64,000 bases of DNA, taken from contig NZ_CP183332.1 in assembly GCF_048541825.1 (NCBI RefSeq), forward strand, positions 3,224,001 to 3,288,000, in the 5' to 3' direction. Positions 16,998 through 25,256 of this stretch are shown here, one piece after another. The notes beneath the pieces were generated by a model. That model was not told where the DNA came from. It saw only the letters and a list, made by a program, of their open reading frames with translations, and made no database searches. This stretch comes from Caulobacter sp048541825. GTDB lineage: Bacteria > Pseudomonadota > Alphaproteobacteria > Caulobacterales > Caulobacteraceae. Position numbers and translations under genes: made by a program. The stretch's first letter is position 1, and every line of letters begins with the position of its first letter.

Positions 16998-18413
16998 CTA
17001 GGTCCGCTCAGCGCGCGCCAGCAGGCTGTTGCGCATGCCAAACGCCACATAGACCACCACGCCGATGCAATGGGCGTAGAGGAAATACAGCTGGGTCTTG
17101 GTCGGCAGGCTGGAGAACAGATACAGGCAACCCAGGATCGCGCCCGAGGCCACGACCGGCCAGACCGGCGTCGAGAACACCCGCTGACGGCCCGGATCCT
17201 TGATCCGCAGGATGATCACCGACAGGCCCACGGCGATGAAGGCCGCCAGGGTGCCGGCGTTTGCCAGCTCGGCGATGTCCTTCAGCGACAGCCAGCCCGA
17301 GATCAGGGCCGACAGGGCGCCGGTCAGCAGGGTCATCAGCACGGGCGTGCCGGTCTTGGCGTTGACCTTGGCCAGGGTCTTGGGCAGCAGGCCGTCGCGG
17401 GCCATCACGAAGAAGATCCGGCTCTGGCCATACATGAAGGCCAGGATCACGGTGGGCAGGGCGACCACGGCGGCCAGGGCCACCAGCTGGGCGACCTTGG
17501 GATGGTTCAGGCTTTCCAGGATGAACACCAGCGGGGCCTCGCTCTTGGAGAACACTTCGGTGCGCGAGGCGCCGATCGAGACGGCGGCCACGACCATGTA
17601 GATCGCGGTGCAAACGGCCATCGAGCCGACGATGCCGATGGTCAGGTCACGCTTGGGGTTCTTGGTCTCCTCGGCGGCGGTCGAGACCGCGTCAAAGCCG
17701 TAGAAGGCGAAGAAGATCAGGCTGGCGGCGGCCATCACCCCCACCTTTATCCCGGCGGCGTCCGGTGTGGCGGCGAAGCCCTGGGGCATGAAGGGCGTAA
17801 AGTGGCTGGCGTCGAAGGCCGGGATGCACAGCACGACAAACACAGCCAGGGCGATGATCTTGATGGCCACCAGCACCATGTTGATGGTGGCGCTCTCCCT
17901 GGTGCCCAGGGCCAGCAGGCCGGCGACGGCGAAGGAGATGATCACGGCGGGCAGGTTGACGATGCCGCCCATGTGGGGGCCTGCGAGCAGTGCTTCCGGC
18001 GTGCCGATCATCCGGAACAGGCCCGTGGCGTGGGCTGACCAGCCGACGGCGACGGCCGCGCAGACCAGCGTGTATTCGAGGATCAGGCTCCAGCCGACAA
18101 ACCAGGCCACCGGCTCGCCCATGGCGACGTAGCTGTAGGTATAGGCGCTGCCCGAAGCGGGGATCATGGTCGACAGCTCTGCGTAGCACAGCGCCGCGCA
18201 GGCGCAGACCGCGCCGGCGATCAGGAACGACAGGATCACGCCCGGTCCGGCCAGACCCGCACCGATACCGGTCAGGGTATAGATGCCGGTGCCGACAATA
18301 GCCCCGACGCCCAGGGCGACCAGGTGCGGCCAGCTCAGGGTCTTCTTCAGTTGATGGCCGTCATGGCCCGCCGCGATGGCGTCGATCGACTTGCGCCGCG
18401 TCCAGAAACTCAA
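16998..18413 (-). CDS. Amino-acid permease of the APC superfamily
   Basis: 471 residues with about 12 membrane helices. Signatures are LVALGVGAIVGTGIYTLTG in TM1, the ALCYAELSTMIPASGSAYTY segment and FFAFYGFDAVSTAAEETKNP in the middle, as in cationic amino-acid transporter-like APC members. A TTG start at 18413 is chosen: GGAGG lies 8 bp upstream, whereas the longer frame adds an Arg/Ser-rich stretch with no similarity to permeases. The substrate is not determined. Confidence 0.9.
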   Translation of the reverse strand: MSFWTRRKSIDAIAAGHDGHQLKKTLSWPHLVALGVGAIVGTGIYTLTGIGAGLAGPGVILSFLIAGAVCACAALCYAELSTMIPASGSAYTYSYVAMGEPVAWFVGWSLILEYTLVCAAVAVGWSAHATGLFRMIGTPEALLAGPHMGGIVNLPAVIISFAVAGLLALGTRESATINMVLVAIKIIALAVFVVLCIPAFDASHFTPFMPQGFAATPDAAGIKVGVMAAASLIFFAFYGFDAVSTAAEETKNPKRDLTIGIVGSMAVCTAIYMVVAAVSIGASRTEVFSKSEAPLVFILESLNHPKVAQLVALAAVVALPTVILAFMYGQSRIFFVMARDGLLPKTLAKVNAKTGTPVLMTLLTGALSALISGWLSLKDIAELANAGTLAAFIAVGLSVIILRIKDPGRQRVFSTPVWPVVASGAILGCLYLFSSLPTKTQLYFLYAHCIGVVVYVAFGMRNSLLARAERT

Positions 18414-18563
18414 GGCTATTCCCTCCGACTTGGTCTTGCGCCGCGACCATGGGCTGGGCGACGTGTTTCGCCAAGACGTGCGCGATCGGCCGGGGCATTT
18501 CCTGCCAAAGATTGTCTGTGGAGCGTGCCTTGCCCGCAAATTCTCTCCGGCGAGCCGCGACGC

Positions 18564-19580
18564 CTAGAAGAAGACCCGTGTCAGGCCATAGGCCAGCGCC
18601 GCCACCGCCAGGGTGGAAAGGCCCAGGGCTGCAGCCAGCTTTGGCTTGACCTGCAGCAGTGCGGCAGGTCCCAGCTTGGCCGAGATGGCGCCGACACCGG
18701 CCAGCAGCAGGAAGCTCGACAGTGTCGCCAGGGTGGCGACCAGCGCCTCGGGCAGCAGGCCAAGCCCGCGCAGGGCGGCCAGGGCGGCGAAGCCCAGGAC
18801 GAAGAGCGGCGGCCCCTTGAAGCCGGTCTTGCCGCATCCGTCCTGGGTGCGGCTCAGCAGCACGCCGATCAGCACCACGGCCGGGCCCAGCCAGACGATG
18901 CGGGCCAGCTTGGCCAGGGCTGCGGCGCTGGCGGCGTCCGGCGAGACCGACGAGCCCGCGCCGGCCACCTGGGCGACGTCGTGGATCGAGAGACCGAAGA
19001 ACACGCCGGCCTGGTGCGCCGTAAAGCCCAGGGCGTGAGCGATCGGCGGATAGGCCAGCATGGCCACGGTCGAGAGCAGATTGACCCCGATGATCACCAG
19101 GGCGGTCGTGCGCTGGTTGGCCGGGCTGGCCGGCGCGGCCTGCGAGGCGGCGAGCGCTGCGGAGGCGCCGCAGATCGAACAGGCCGCCGCCGCGATCAGG
19201 GCCTCAGCCAGGGGCAGTCCCAGAGCCATGCCGACCCCGGCGCCGACGGTGAGACCGCCCAGCACCACGGCGCCGCTGGCCAGGATCGCCGGCCCGCCCA
19301 GCAGGGCGAACTCGCTCCAGGTGATCTGGGCGCCCATCATGGCCACGCCCAGGCGCAGGCCCGGCTTGGCCCAGATGTCGAGGCCGGCCGCCAGCCTGGC
19401 GCCCAGGCCCAGGGCGCCCAGGCCCATGCCCAGTACCACCGCCAGGAGCGGGGCCGGCGCGTGCAGCAGGTGCGAGAGCGGTTTGGCCAGCAGGGCGATC
19501 ACGAGGCCCGCGATCAGGCCCGGCCAAAGCTTGCCCGCCTCAAAGCGGAAAGCGCCCAGTCTGGCGACGGTGGCATTCAT
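18564..19580 (-). CDS. YeiH/UPF0324 family membrane protein (putative sulfate exporter)
   Basis: 338 residues with 8-10 hydrophobic helices and the family segments GLRLGVAMMGAQITWSEF, ACSICGASAALAAS and GLSIHDVAQVAGAGSSVS. Members of this family are annotated as putative sulfate exporters, but the activity is poorly documented. Its start overlaps the stop of the upstream 82-residue membrane protein by 4 bp, so the two are translated together. A divergent Lrp-type regulator lies just upstream, a common arrangement for small-molecule exporters. Confidence 0.87.
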   Translation of the reverse strand: MNATVARLGAFRFEAGKLWPGLIAGLVIALLAKPLSHLLHAPAPLLAVVLGMGLGALGLGARLAAGLDIWAKPGLRLGVAMMGAQITWSEFALLGGPAILASGAVVLGGLTVGAGVGMALGLPLAEALIAAAACSICGASAALAASQAAPASPANQRTTALVIIGVNLLSTVAMLAYPPIAHALGFTAHQAGVFFGLSIHDVAQVAGAGSSVSPDAASAAALAKLARIVWLGPAVVLIGVLLSRTQDGCGKTGFKGPPLFVLGFAALAALRGLGLLPEALVATLATLSSFLLLAGVGAISAKLGPAALLQVKPKLAAALGLSTLAVAALAYGLTRVFF

Positions 19581-19825
19581 CCCTGGACGGGCGCCGGGTC
19601 GAGGCCAAGTGTCTTGTCGGCCAAGGCGCAGCGACGGCCCAGGCGCTCGTTGAGGCGGCGGACGGTGTTGCTGCCGGTGCGCTCGAAGGCGAAGGGCAGC
19701 AGGCCATGGATCAGGCAGGCCAGACCCGCGCCGATCAGGGTGAAGCCAAAGCTCCAGGCCACGCCCATGTGCTGGCCATAGGTCTCGCCGACCGCTTCCG
19801 GATGGCGCGTGAACGGCTTCAGCAT
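19577..19825 (-). CDS. Small membrane protein, DUF6356-like
   Basis: 82 residues: a short N terminus (MLKPFTRHPEAVGETYGQH), one or two hydrophobic helices (VAWSFGFTLIGAGLACLIHGLLPF), then a cytoplasmic tail rich in Arg (TVRRLNERLGRR). The ATG at 19825 is used, with GGGGG upstream; an in-frame TTG lies 12 bp earlier. Such DUF6356 proteins are small capsule-locus-like membrane proteins of unknown function. The 4-bp overlap with the YeiH-type gene suggests one unit. Confidence 0.75.
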   Translation of the reverse strand: MLKPFTRHPEAVGETYGQHMGVAWSFGFTLIGAGLACLIHGLLPFAFERTGSNTVRRLNERLGRRCALADKTLGLDPAPVQG

Positions 19826-19867
19826 GAGGACCCCCAATTCGTCGTCAGGCCTCCAAGCATGAAGCGG

Positions 19868-19928
19868 AATGCGAGAATGGCATTACTGGATGCGCTGCCT
19901 TTTTCGCCGTATGGAGAATTTCATTCTC
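19868..19928. promoter_or_regulatory. Two inverted repeats in the divergent regulator-exporter promoter
   Basis: AATGC-N7-GCATT (19868-19884) and GAGAAT-TTC-ATTCTC (19914-19928) are perfect inverted repeats. They are the only AT-rich symmetrical sites between the exporter pair and the Lrp-type gene and are candidates for autoregulatory Lrp/AsnC sites. The second ends 14 bp before the regulator start. Confidence 0.55.
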
Positions 19929-19941
19929 GAACGAGCGGAAA

Positions 19942-20415
19942 ATGAAGATGATTGATCTGGATCACATCGACCGCAGGCTGCTGGCGATCCTGCAGGAAGA
20001 CTCCACCGTCCCGATCGCCGAACTGGCCGAACGCGTGGGGCTGACCCAGACGCCGTGCTGGAAGCGCATCAAGCGGCTGCAGGACGCCGGGGTGATCACC
20101 GCCCGCGTCGCCCTGCTGGACCGCGACGCCCTGGACCTGTCCCTGACCGTGTTCGTGGCCGTAAAGACCGGCCGCCATGACGAGGCCTGGCTCACGACAT
20201 TTGCCGCCGGGGCCCGCGCCCTGCCCGAAGTGGTCGAGTTCTACCGGATGAGTGGCGACGTCGACTATCTGCTCAAGGTCGTGGTCCGCGACATCGCCGC
20301 CTATGACCGTTTCTACAAGCGCCTGATCGCCACCGCCCCGCTCACCGACGTGTCGTCCAGCTTCGCGATGGAGCAGATCAAGTTCACGACCGCCCTGCCC
20401 ATAACCACGGCCTGA
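19942..20415 (+). CDS. Lrp/AsnC-family transcriptional regulator
   Basis: 157 residues. The N-terminal winged HTH is typical (DHIDRRLLAILQEDSTVPIAELAERVGLTQTPCWKRIKRLQDAGVI), followed by the RAM/AsnC ligand-binding domain (LPEVVEFYRMSGDVDYLLKVVVRD). Such proteins form dimers to octamers and respond to amino acids. It is divergent from the exporter pair and probably controls it and itself. Confidence 0.93.
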   Translation: MKMIDLDHIDRRLLAILQEDSTVPIAELAERVGLTQTPCWKRIKRLQDAGVITARVALLDRDALDLSLTVFVAVKTGRHDEAWLTTFAAGARALPEVVEFYRMSGDVDYLLKVVVRDIAAYDRFYKRLIATAPLTDVSSSFAMEQIKFTTALPITTA

Positions 20416-20477
20416 TGGCGTCTTGATCCTGTCACCCTTGCAGCCCCAACTACGGGGACGACAGCAGAGGGCGGACC

Positions 20478-21572
20478 ATGGACACGACGCGACGGGGCTT
20501 GTTGATCGGCGGCGCGGCGCTGGCCCCGGCCCTTGCGGTCGCAGCGGAGCCCGCGGTCGATCCGAAAGCCCCGCCGGCGATCCGCGCCCATCTGGGGGTC
20601 ACCGAAAATCCCTATGGTCCCAGCCCCGCCGCCCGCAAGGCGGCCATGCAGGCGCTCGACGACACGCCCTATTACGCCTGGTCGCTGGAACCGCCGCTGA
20701 TCGCGGCCATCGCCAAACGCGAGGGCGTCGATCCCGATAGGGTGGGCCTGTGCAACGGCTCGCTGGAAGCCCTGTCCCTGCTCTCGGCCCATTTCGCCAA
20801 GGCCGGCCCGATCGTCGCGCCCCAGCCAACCTATGCGACACCCCTGCTCTACGCCGAGCGCCAGGGCGCCAAGCTGGACTGGATCCCGTTCACCGGCGAC
20901 CACCAGATCGATCTGCCGGCCCTGGCGGCAAAGGCCAACGGCGCAGGCTGCGTCTATGTGTGCAATCCCAACAATCCGACCGGCCTTCTGATGGACCCGG
21001 ACGCCCTACGGGCCTTCTGCGTCGCGGCGGCGAAGTCCGCGCCCGTGATCGTCGACGAGGCCTATATCGAGATAAGCCCCGATCCCGTCCGCCACTCGAT
21101 GATCGACCTGGTCAGGGCCGGCCATGATGTGATCGTCGCCCGGACCTTTTCCAAGGTCTATGGCATGGCCGGCCTGCGGGTGGGGTTCATCATCGCCCCG
21201 CCGCAGCGGGTCAAGCAGCTGAAGAGCCTGATCCCGACCCACAAGGGCCGACCCGGCCTGGCGGCGGCCCTGGCCTGCTATGGCGACGCGGCCTATCTGG
21301 CCGGTGCCAAGGCCTATCTGGAAGGCTGTCGCGAAAAGATCTACGCCATCTGCAAGGCCAATGGCCTCGGCTACCTGCCGTCGTTCGGGACCTATGTCTT
21401 CATCGATACCGGCAAGCCCAACCTCGCCTTTCAGAAGACCCTGGCGGCGATGGGCGTCGAGGTGCGGGTGTTTGACAGCCCCCTGCACCCCACCTGGATC
21501 CGGGTCGGAACGGCTAGCCCGGCCGAGCTGGATATCTTCGCCGAGGTCTTGCCCAGGGCGCTGAAGGCCTAA
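20478..21572 (+). CDS. HisC-like PLP aminotransferase with Tat signal
   Basis: 364 residues. The first 22 read TTRRGLLIGGAALAPALAVAAE, a twin-arginine signal peptide, so the enzyme is predicted in the periplasm. The remainder is a fold-type I aminotransferase like histidinol-phosphate aminotransferase: ENPYGPSPAARKA at the substrate end, VCNPNNPTG, VDEAYIEI, and ARTFSKVYGMAGLRVG with the PLP lysine. A cytoplasmic biosynthetic role is therefore unlikely, and the substrate is unknown. It does not neighbour his genes. Confidence 0.85.
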   Translation: MDTTRRGLLIGGAALAPALAVAAEPAVDPKAPPAIRAHLGVTENPYGPSPAARKAAMQALDDTPYYAWSLEPPLIAAIAKREGVDPDRVGLCNGSLEALSLLSAHFAKAGPIVAPQPTYATPLLYAERQGAKLDWIPFTGDHQIDLPALAAKANGAGCVYVCNPNNPTGLLMDPDALRAFCVAAAKSAPVIVDEAYIEISPDPVRHSMIDLVRAGHDVIVARTFSKVYGMAGLRVGFIIAPPQRVKQLKSLIPTHKGRPGLAAALACYGDAAYLAGAKAYLEGCREKIYAICKANGLGYLPSFGTYVFIDTGKPNLAFQKTLAAMGVEVRVFDSPLHPTWIRVGTASPAELDIFAEVLPRALKA

Positions 21573-21632
21573 CGCGTCCCCCGTTCAGGAGGGCGACGGA
21601 GCGGCCCGGAGGCGGGATGATCTGGCAGTGAC

Positions 21633-21648
21633 TGTGACTCCCGTCACA
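21633..21648. promoter_or_regulatory. CRP-type site TGTGA-N6-TCACA
   Basis: TGTGACTCCCGTCACA is a perfect match to the CRP half-site consensus TGTGA-N6-TCACA. It lies 93-108 bp upstream of the sugar-transferase ATG in the only sizeable gap there. Binding by a CRP/FNR-family protein of this organism is an inference. Confidence 0.55.
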
Positions 21649-21740
21649 TACGTCGTCGCGATCGTGGCCCAGAATGGACACTGGCAAAGGCGCGCCAAGT
21701 CCTGCGCCCCTTTCCCGTGATGAGAGTACGGTGGGGACCG

Positions 21741-22397
21741 ATGACCGGTGTAGTTTCTCGTCCGCGGGCGGATCTCTCGCGTGCGGAGGGCCTTAGGCCA
21801 CGCGTCGCGTGGGATCCGGCCAAGCGCGTGTTCGACGTCGTCGCAGCCCTGGCCCTGCTGGTGCTGTTCGCGCCGTCGCTGCTGCTGGTGGCGCTGCTGA
21901 TCCGCCTGGAATCGCCGGGCCCGGTGTTGTTTCGGCAGGCCCGGGGCGGCCTGAACGGGCAGCTGTTCATGATCTACAAGTTCCGCTCCATGCTCTGCGA
22001 CGACAGCGGCGAGACCGTCGTGCAGGCGGCGCGCGTCGATGACCGGATCACCCGCGTGGGGCGCTTTATCCGCAAGACCAGCATCGACGAACTGCCCCAG
22101 CTGCTGAACGTCCTCAAGGGCGACATGTCTCTGGTCGGCCCCCGTCCCCACGCCCGGGTCCATGACGAGCACTATGGCGGACTGATCCCCGGCTACGCCC
22201 TGCGCCAAAGGGCGCGTCCGGGCCTGACGGGCCTGGCCCAGATTCAGGGACTGCGCGGCGGCACCGAAGATATCGAGTCGATGGCCCGGCGCGTCAGGGC
22301 CGACATCGCCTATATCGAAAACTGGTCCTTCGCGGGCGACCTGCGGATCATGCTGCTGACCGCCCCGCACTTGCTGACCGCCGAAAACGCCTACTAG
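21741..22397 (+). CDS. Polyprenyl-phosphate sugar-1-phosphate transferase
   Basis: 218 residues. One N-terminal hydrophobic helix (VFDVVAALALLVLFAPSLLLVALL) is followed by the catalytic domain of bacterial sugar transferases: GPVLFRQARGG, MIYKFRSM, KTSIDELPQLLNVLKGDMSLVGPRPH and RARPGLTGLAQ. This short form matches the initiating enzymes PssY/PssZ/HfsE of Caulobacter holdfast synthesis in size. The ATG at 21741 has GGTGGGGA upstream; longer in-frame starts add a non-conserved stretch. It starts lipid-linked glycan assembly; the sugar is not predictable. Confidence 0.9.
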   Translation: MTGVVSRPRADLSRAEGLRPRVAWDPAKRVFDVVAALALLVLFAPSLLLVALLIRLESPGPVLFRQARGGLNGQLFMIYKFRSMLCDDSGETVVQAARVDDRITRVGRFIRKTSIDELPQLLNVLKGDMSLVGPRPHARVHDEHYGGLIPGYALRQRARPGLTGLAQIQGLRGGTEDIESMARRVRADIAYIENWSFAGDLRIMLLTAPHLLTAENAY

Positions 22398-22405
22398 GCT
22401 CACCC

Positions 22406-23035
22406 CTAGTCCGGCCACAAATCCTGGATGTCGCCCTTGCGGTTGAGCATTTGGGTCGCCCGCTTGATCACCGCCAGCAGGCGCGCCTTCCGACCCTCGC
22501 TATCGTAGGTCAGGGTCGAGCGGGCCAGGCCTTCCAGCATGAAGCGGGCCAGGTCGCGACTGGCCTGAAACCGTGGGCCGGCGCCGGCGTGCAGGATCTT
22601 CAGGAAGTGATCGCCGGCCTGGGCGCGGTCGAACTCGGCCTGGGCCGGGGCCAGCAGGGCCTGGATGGCCGGATCGGTGCGACCAGCGGCCTCCAGCTCG
22701 GCGAAGGCCATGAACGGCACGCTCTGCAGCAGGTCCCAATAGCTGTCGATGGCGTGCTCGGTGACGTCGCCGCCGGGCGACAGGGTGTCGGCTGCGGCGC
22801 GGAACAGGGCCGAACGCTCGGCCTGGACATGGGCCACGGCGGCCTCGACCAGAGCCTCGCGGGTCGGGAAATGATACAGCATCGCCCCGCGCGTCAGACC
22901 CGCCGCATCCGCAATGACCGGATTGCTGGCGGCGTGATAGCCGATCCGGGCGATCAGCTGCATGGCGCAATCGAGAATCCGCGCCCGCGTCTTCAACGAT
23001 TTCGGCGTATCCTTGGCGAGGCGGGCGGCATCCAT
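22406..23035 (-). CDS. TetR-family transcriptional regulator
   Basis: 209 residues. The N-terminal HTH reads RARILDCAMQLIARIGYHAASNPVIADAAGLTRGAMLYHFPTREALVEA, a standard TetR pattern. The C-terminal ligand domain is helical and not specific. It is convergent with the sugar transferase, with only 8 bp between stops, and divergent from the phosphoesterase gene 305 bp away. Its target is unknown; none of the palindromes nearby is clearly its own. Confidence 0.9.
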   Translation of the reverse strand: MDAARLAKDTPKSLKTRARILDCAMQLIARIGYHAASNPVIADAAGLTRGAMLYHFPTREALVEAAVAHVQAERSALFRAAADTLSPGGDVTEHAIDSYWDLLQSVPFMAFAELEAAGRTDPAIQALLAPAQAEFDRAQAGDHFLKILHAGAGPRFQASRDLARFMLEGLARSTLTYDSEGRKARLLAVIKRATQMLNRKGDIQDLWPD

Positions 23036-23340
23036 CGCCCTGATCTAGTGCGGCCCATGCTGCATCGCAACAGCCGTTGACCGCCTCGCGTCGCAAGGCG
23101 CGGTATGGCGACGCTCGTCGCGCGCCCGGCCTGCTACCCAGCCTGGGTCGGCGCCTGTTTTCAAGGCGAAACGGCGCCCTGCCGAGGGGCTCCGGAGACG
23201 GGCCACAGGTTACCAAAGGCTGAATGCCGCGGCCGGGTTTCATCAAAGCGACATGCAATCAGCTTAATCGCCGGATCTCTCGCCGAAGGTCGCGACCAAT
23301 CCGGGGGCGGATCGACCAGGCGCAGCAACCGGGGACCTGC
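23036..23340. other. Gene-free divergent promoter region
   Basis: 305 bp between the TetR gene and the phosphoesterase gene. The frame of the phosphoesterase stays open upstream to 23224 but encodes an Arg/Pro-rich stretch outside the family, so I leave it uncalled. I see no convincing palindrome or RNA. Confidence 0.5.
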
Positions 23341-24165
23341 ATGAGCGCCGAATCCGCTGTCCGCCACTATCGCAGCATCTTCATCAGCGACCTGCATCTG
23401 GGCACCCGCGGGTGCCAGGCCGAGCTGCTGCTGGACTTTATTCGCCATGTCGAGTGCGACACGCTGTATCTGGTCGGCGACATCATCGACGGCTGGAAGC
23501 TGCGCAGCGGGTGGTACTGGCCGCAGGCCCACAACGACGTGGTCCAGAAGATCCTGCGCCTGGCCCGCAAGGGCACCGAGGTGATCTATGTCCCCGGCAA
23601 TCACGACGACCGCATCCGCGACTTCTGCGGCGTGCATTTCGGCGGTGTCGTGGTGGCCCGCGACGTGATCCACGAGACCGCCGACGGCAAGCGCTACCTG
23701 GTGGTCCACGGCGACGAATTCGACGGCGTCGTGCAGCAGGCCAAGTGGCTCGCCTTCCTCGGGGATTGGTCCTATAGAACCATCCTGATGCTGAATACCT
23801 TGCTGAACCGCGCTCGGCGACGCATGGGTTTCGGTTACTGGAGTCTCTCGGCCTATCTGAAGGTCAAGGTGAAGAACGCTTTGCATTTCATCGAGAACTT
23901 CGAGTCCGCCGTGGCCGACGAGGCGCGCCGCCGGGGCGTCGACGGGGTGATCTGCGGGCACATTCACAAGGCCGAGATGCGCGACATAGACGGAATCACC
24001 TACGTCAACGATGGTGACTGGGTGGAAAGCTGCACGGCCCTCGTCGAACACGCCGACGGTCAACTCGAAATCCTCGAATGGGCCAAGCTGCGCTCGTGGT
24101 CGGTGATCGACCGCAAGCTGGCCACGCCCGCCACCGAGCCCCTGCCGGAGCCTGCCGCCGCCTGA
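23341..24165 (+). CDS. LpxH-like UDP-2,3-diacylglucosamine diphosphatase family phosphoesterase
   Basis: 274 residues. Calcineurin-like metallophosphoesterase with the metal ligands in order: ISDLHLG, VGDIIDGW, GNHDD, VVHGDEFD and CGHIHKAE. The family includes LpxH of lipid A synthesis and related membrane-lipid enzymes. The ATG at 23341 is chosen as the start of the conserved sequence. Its stop overlaps the next gene by one base, so it is probably co-translated with a GT4 glycosyltransferase, a pair often linked to envelope glycolipids. Confidence 0.88.
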   Translation: MSAESAVRHYRSIFISDLHLGTRGCQAELLLDFIRHVECDTLYLVGDIIDGWKLRSGWYWPQAHNDVVQKILRLARKGTEVIYVPGNHDDRIRDFCGVHFGGVVVARDVIHETADGKRYLVVHGDEFDGVVQQAKWLAFLGDWSYRTILMLNTLLNRARRRMGFGYWSLSAYLKVKVKNALHFIENFESAVADEARRRGVDGVICGHIHKAEMRDIDGITYVNDGDWVESCTALVEHADGQLEILEWAKLRSWSVIDRKLATPATEPLPEPAAA

Positions 24166-25256
24166 TGCGGATACTTCTCGCCACAGACGCCTGGGAACCT
24201 CAAGTCAACGGCGTGGTTCGCACCCTCACCCGGGTGGTCGACGAACTGCGCGCCATGGGCCACGAGGTCGATGTCGTCAGCCCTGACCAGTTCCCCACCT
24301 TCCCGCTGCCGACCTATCCGGAAATCAAGCTGGCGATCGGCGCCTATGAGCCGGTGCAGGACCGCTTCAAGTCGTTCGAGCCCGAAGCGATTCACATCGC
24401 CACCGAGGGTCCGATCGGCCTGGCCGCCCGCCGCATCTGCCTGGAATGGAAGCTGCCGTTCACGACCAGCTACCACACCAAGTTCCCGGAATATGTCTCG
24501 GCCCGTCTGCCTTTGCCGCTGGCCGCCGGCTACACCTATATGCGCTGGTTCCATAAGCCCTCCGGGCGCCTGATGGTGGCCACGCCCACCATGCGCGACG
24601 AGCTAGCCAAGCACGGGTTCCGCAATCTCTCGCCGTGGTCGCGCGGCGTCGACACCGACGTCTTCAAGCCTCGCGCGGCGGGCGAACCCGACGTGTTCGC
24701 GGGCCTTGCGCGCCCGATCTTCCTCAATGTCGGCCGCGTGGCCGTCGAGAAGAACATCGAGGCCTTCGCCAGCCTGGATCTGCCCGGCACCAAGGTGGTG
24801 ATCGGCGACGGTCCCCAACGCGAAGAGCTGGCCGAAAAATATCCCGAGGTGAAGTTCCTGGGCGCCAAGTTCGGCGAGGAGCTGGGCCGCTATTTCGGCT
24901 GCGCCGACGTGTTCTGCTTCCCCTCCCTGACCGACACCTTCGGCCTGGTGATCCTGGAGGCCATGGCCGCCGGCGTGCCCGTGGCCGCCTTCTCGGCCCC
25001 CGGCCCCATCGACATCATCCCCGGCTCCAACGCCGGGGCCCTGGCGCCGGGCCAGACCGACGGGCTGCGCGAGGCCTGCCTGGCGTGCCTGGACCTCGAC
25101 AAGACCGTGGTCCGCAAGTTCGCCGAGGGCTTCTCGTGGCGCGCCTGCGCCGAGGAGTTCTTCCGCAACCTGCAGCCCTATCCCGAACCGGAAAAGACCC
25201 GGTTCTGGCGGCGGCTGCGGCGGCTGGCGCGCCTGCGCGGCCGGACGGCGGCCTAG
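24165..25256 (+). CDS. GT4-family glycosyltransferase
   Basis: 363 residues. Two Rossmann domains: N-terminal TDAWEPQVNGVVRTL and FTTSYHTKFPEYV, C-terminal VGRVAVEKN and PSLTDTFGLVILEAMAAGVPVAAF with the EXX-type motif of retaining GT4 enzymes. The beginning resembles alpha-mannosyl/sulfoquinovosyl transferases. The start codon shares its first base with the preceding stop (TGATG), so it is coupled with the LpxH-like gene. The acceptor is likely a lipid or glycan of the envelope (inference). Confidence 0.9.
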   Translation: MRILLATDAWEPQVNGVVRTLTRVVDELRAMGHEVDVVSPDQFPTFPLPTYPEIKLAIGAYEPVQDRFKSFEPEAIHIATEGPIGLAARRICLEWKLPFTTSYHTKFPEYVSARLPLPLAAGYTYMRWFHKPSGRLMVATPTMRDELAKHGFRNLSPWSRGVDTDVFKPRAAGEPDVFAGLARPIFLNVGRVAVEKNIEAFASLDLPGTKVVIGDGPQREELAEKYPEVKFLGAKFGEELGRYFGCADVFCFPSLTDTFGLVILEAMAAGVPVAAFSAPGPIDIIPGSNAGALAPGQTDGLREACLACLDLDKTVVRKFAEGFSWRACAEEFFRNLQPYPEPEKTRFWRRLRRLARLRGRTAA

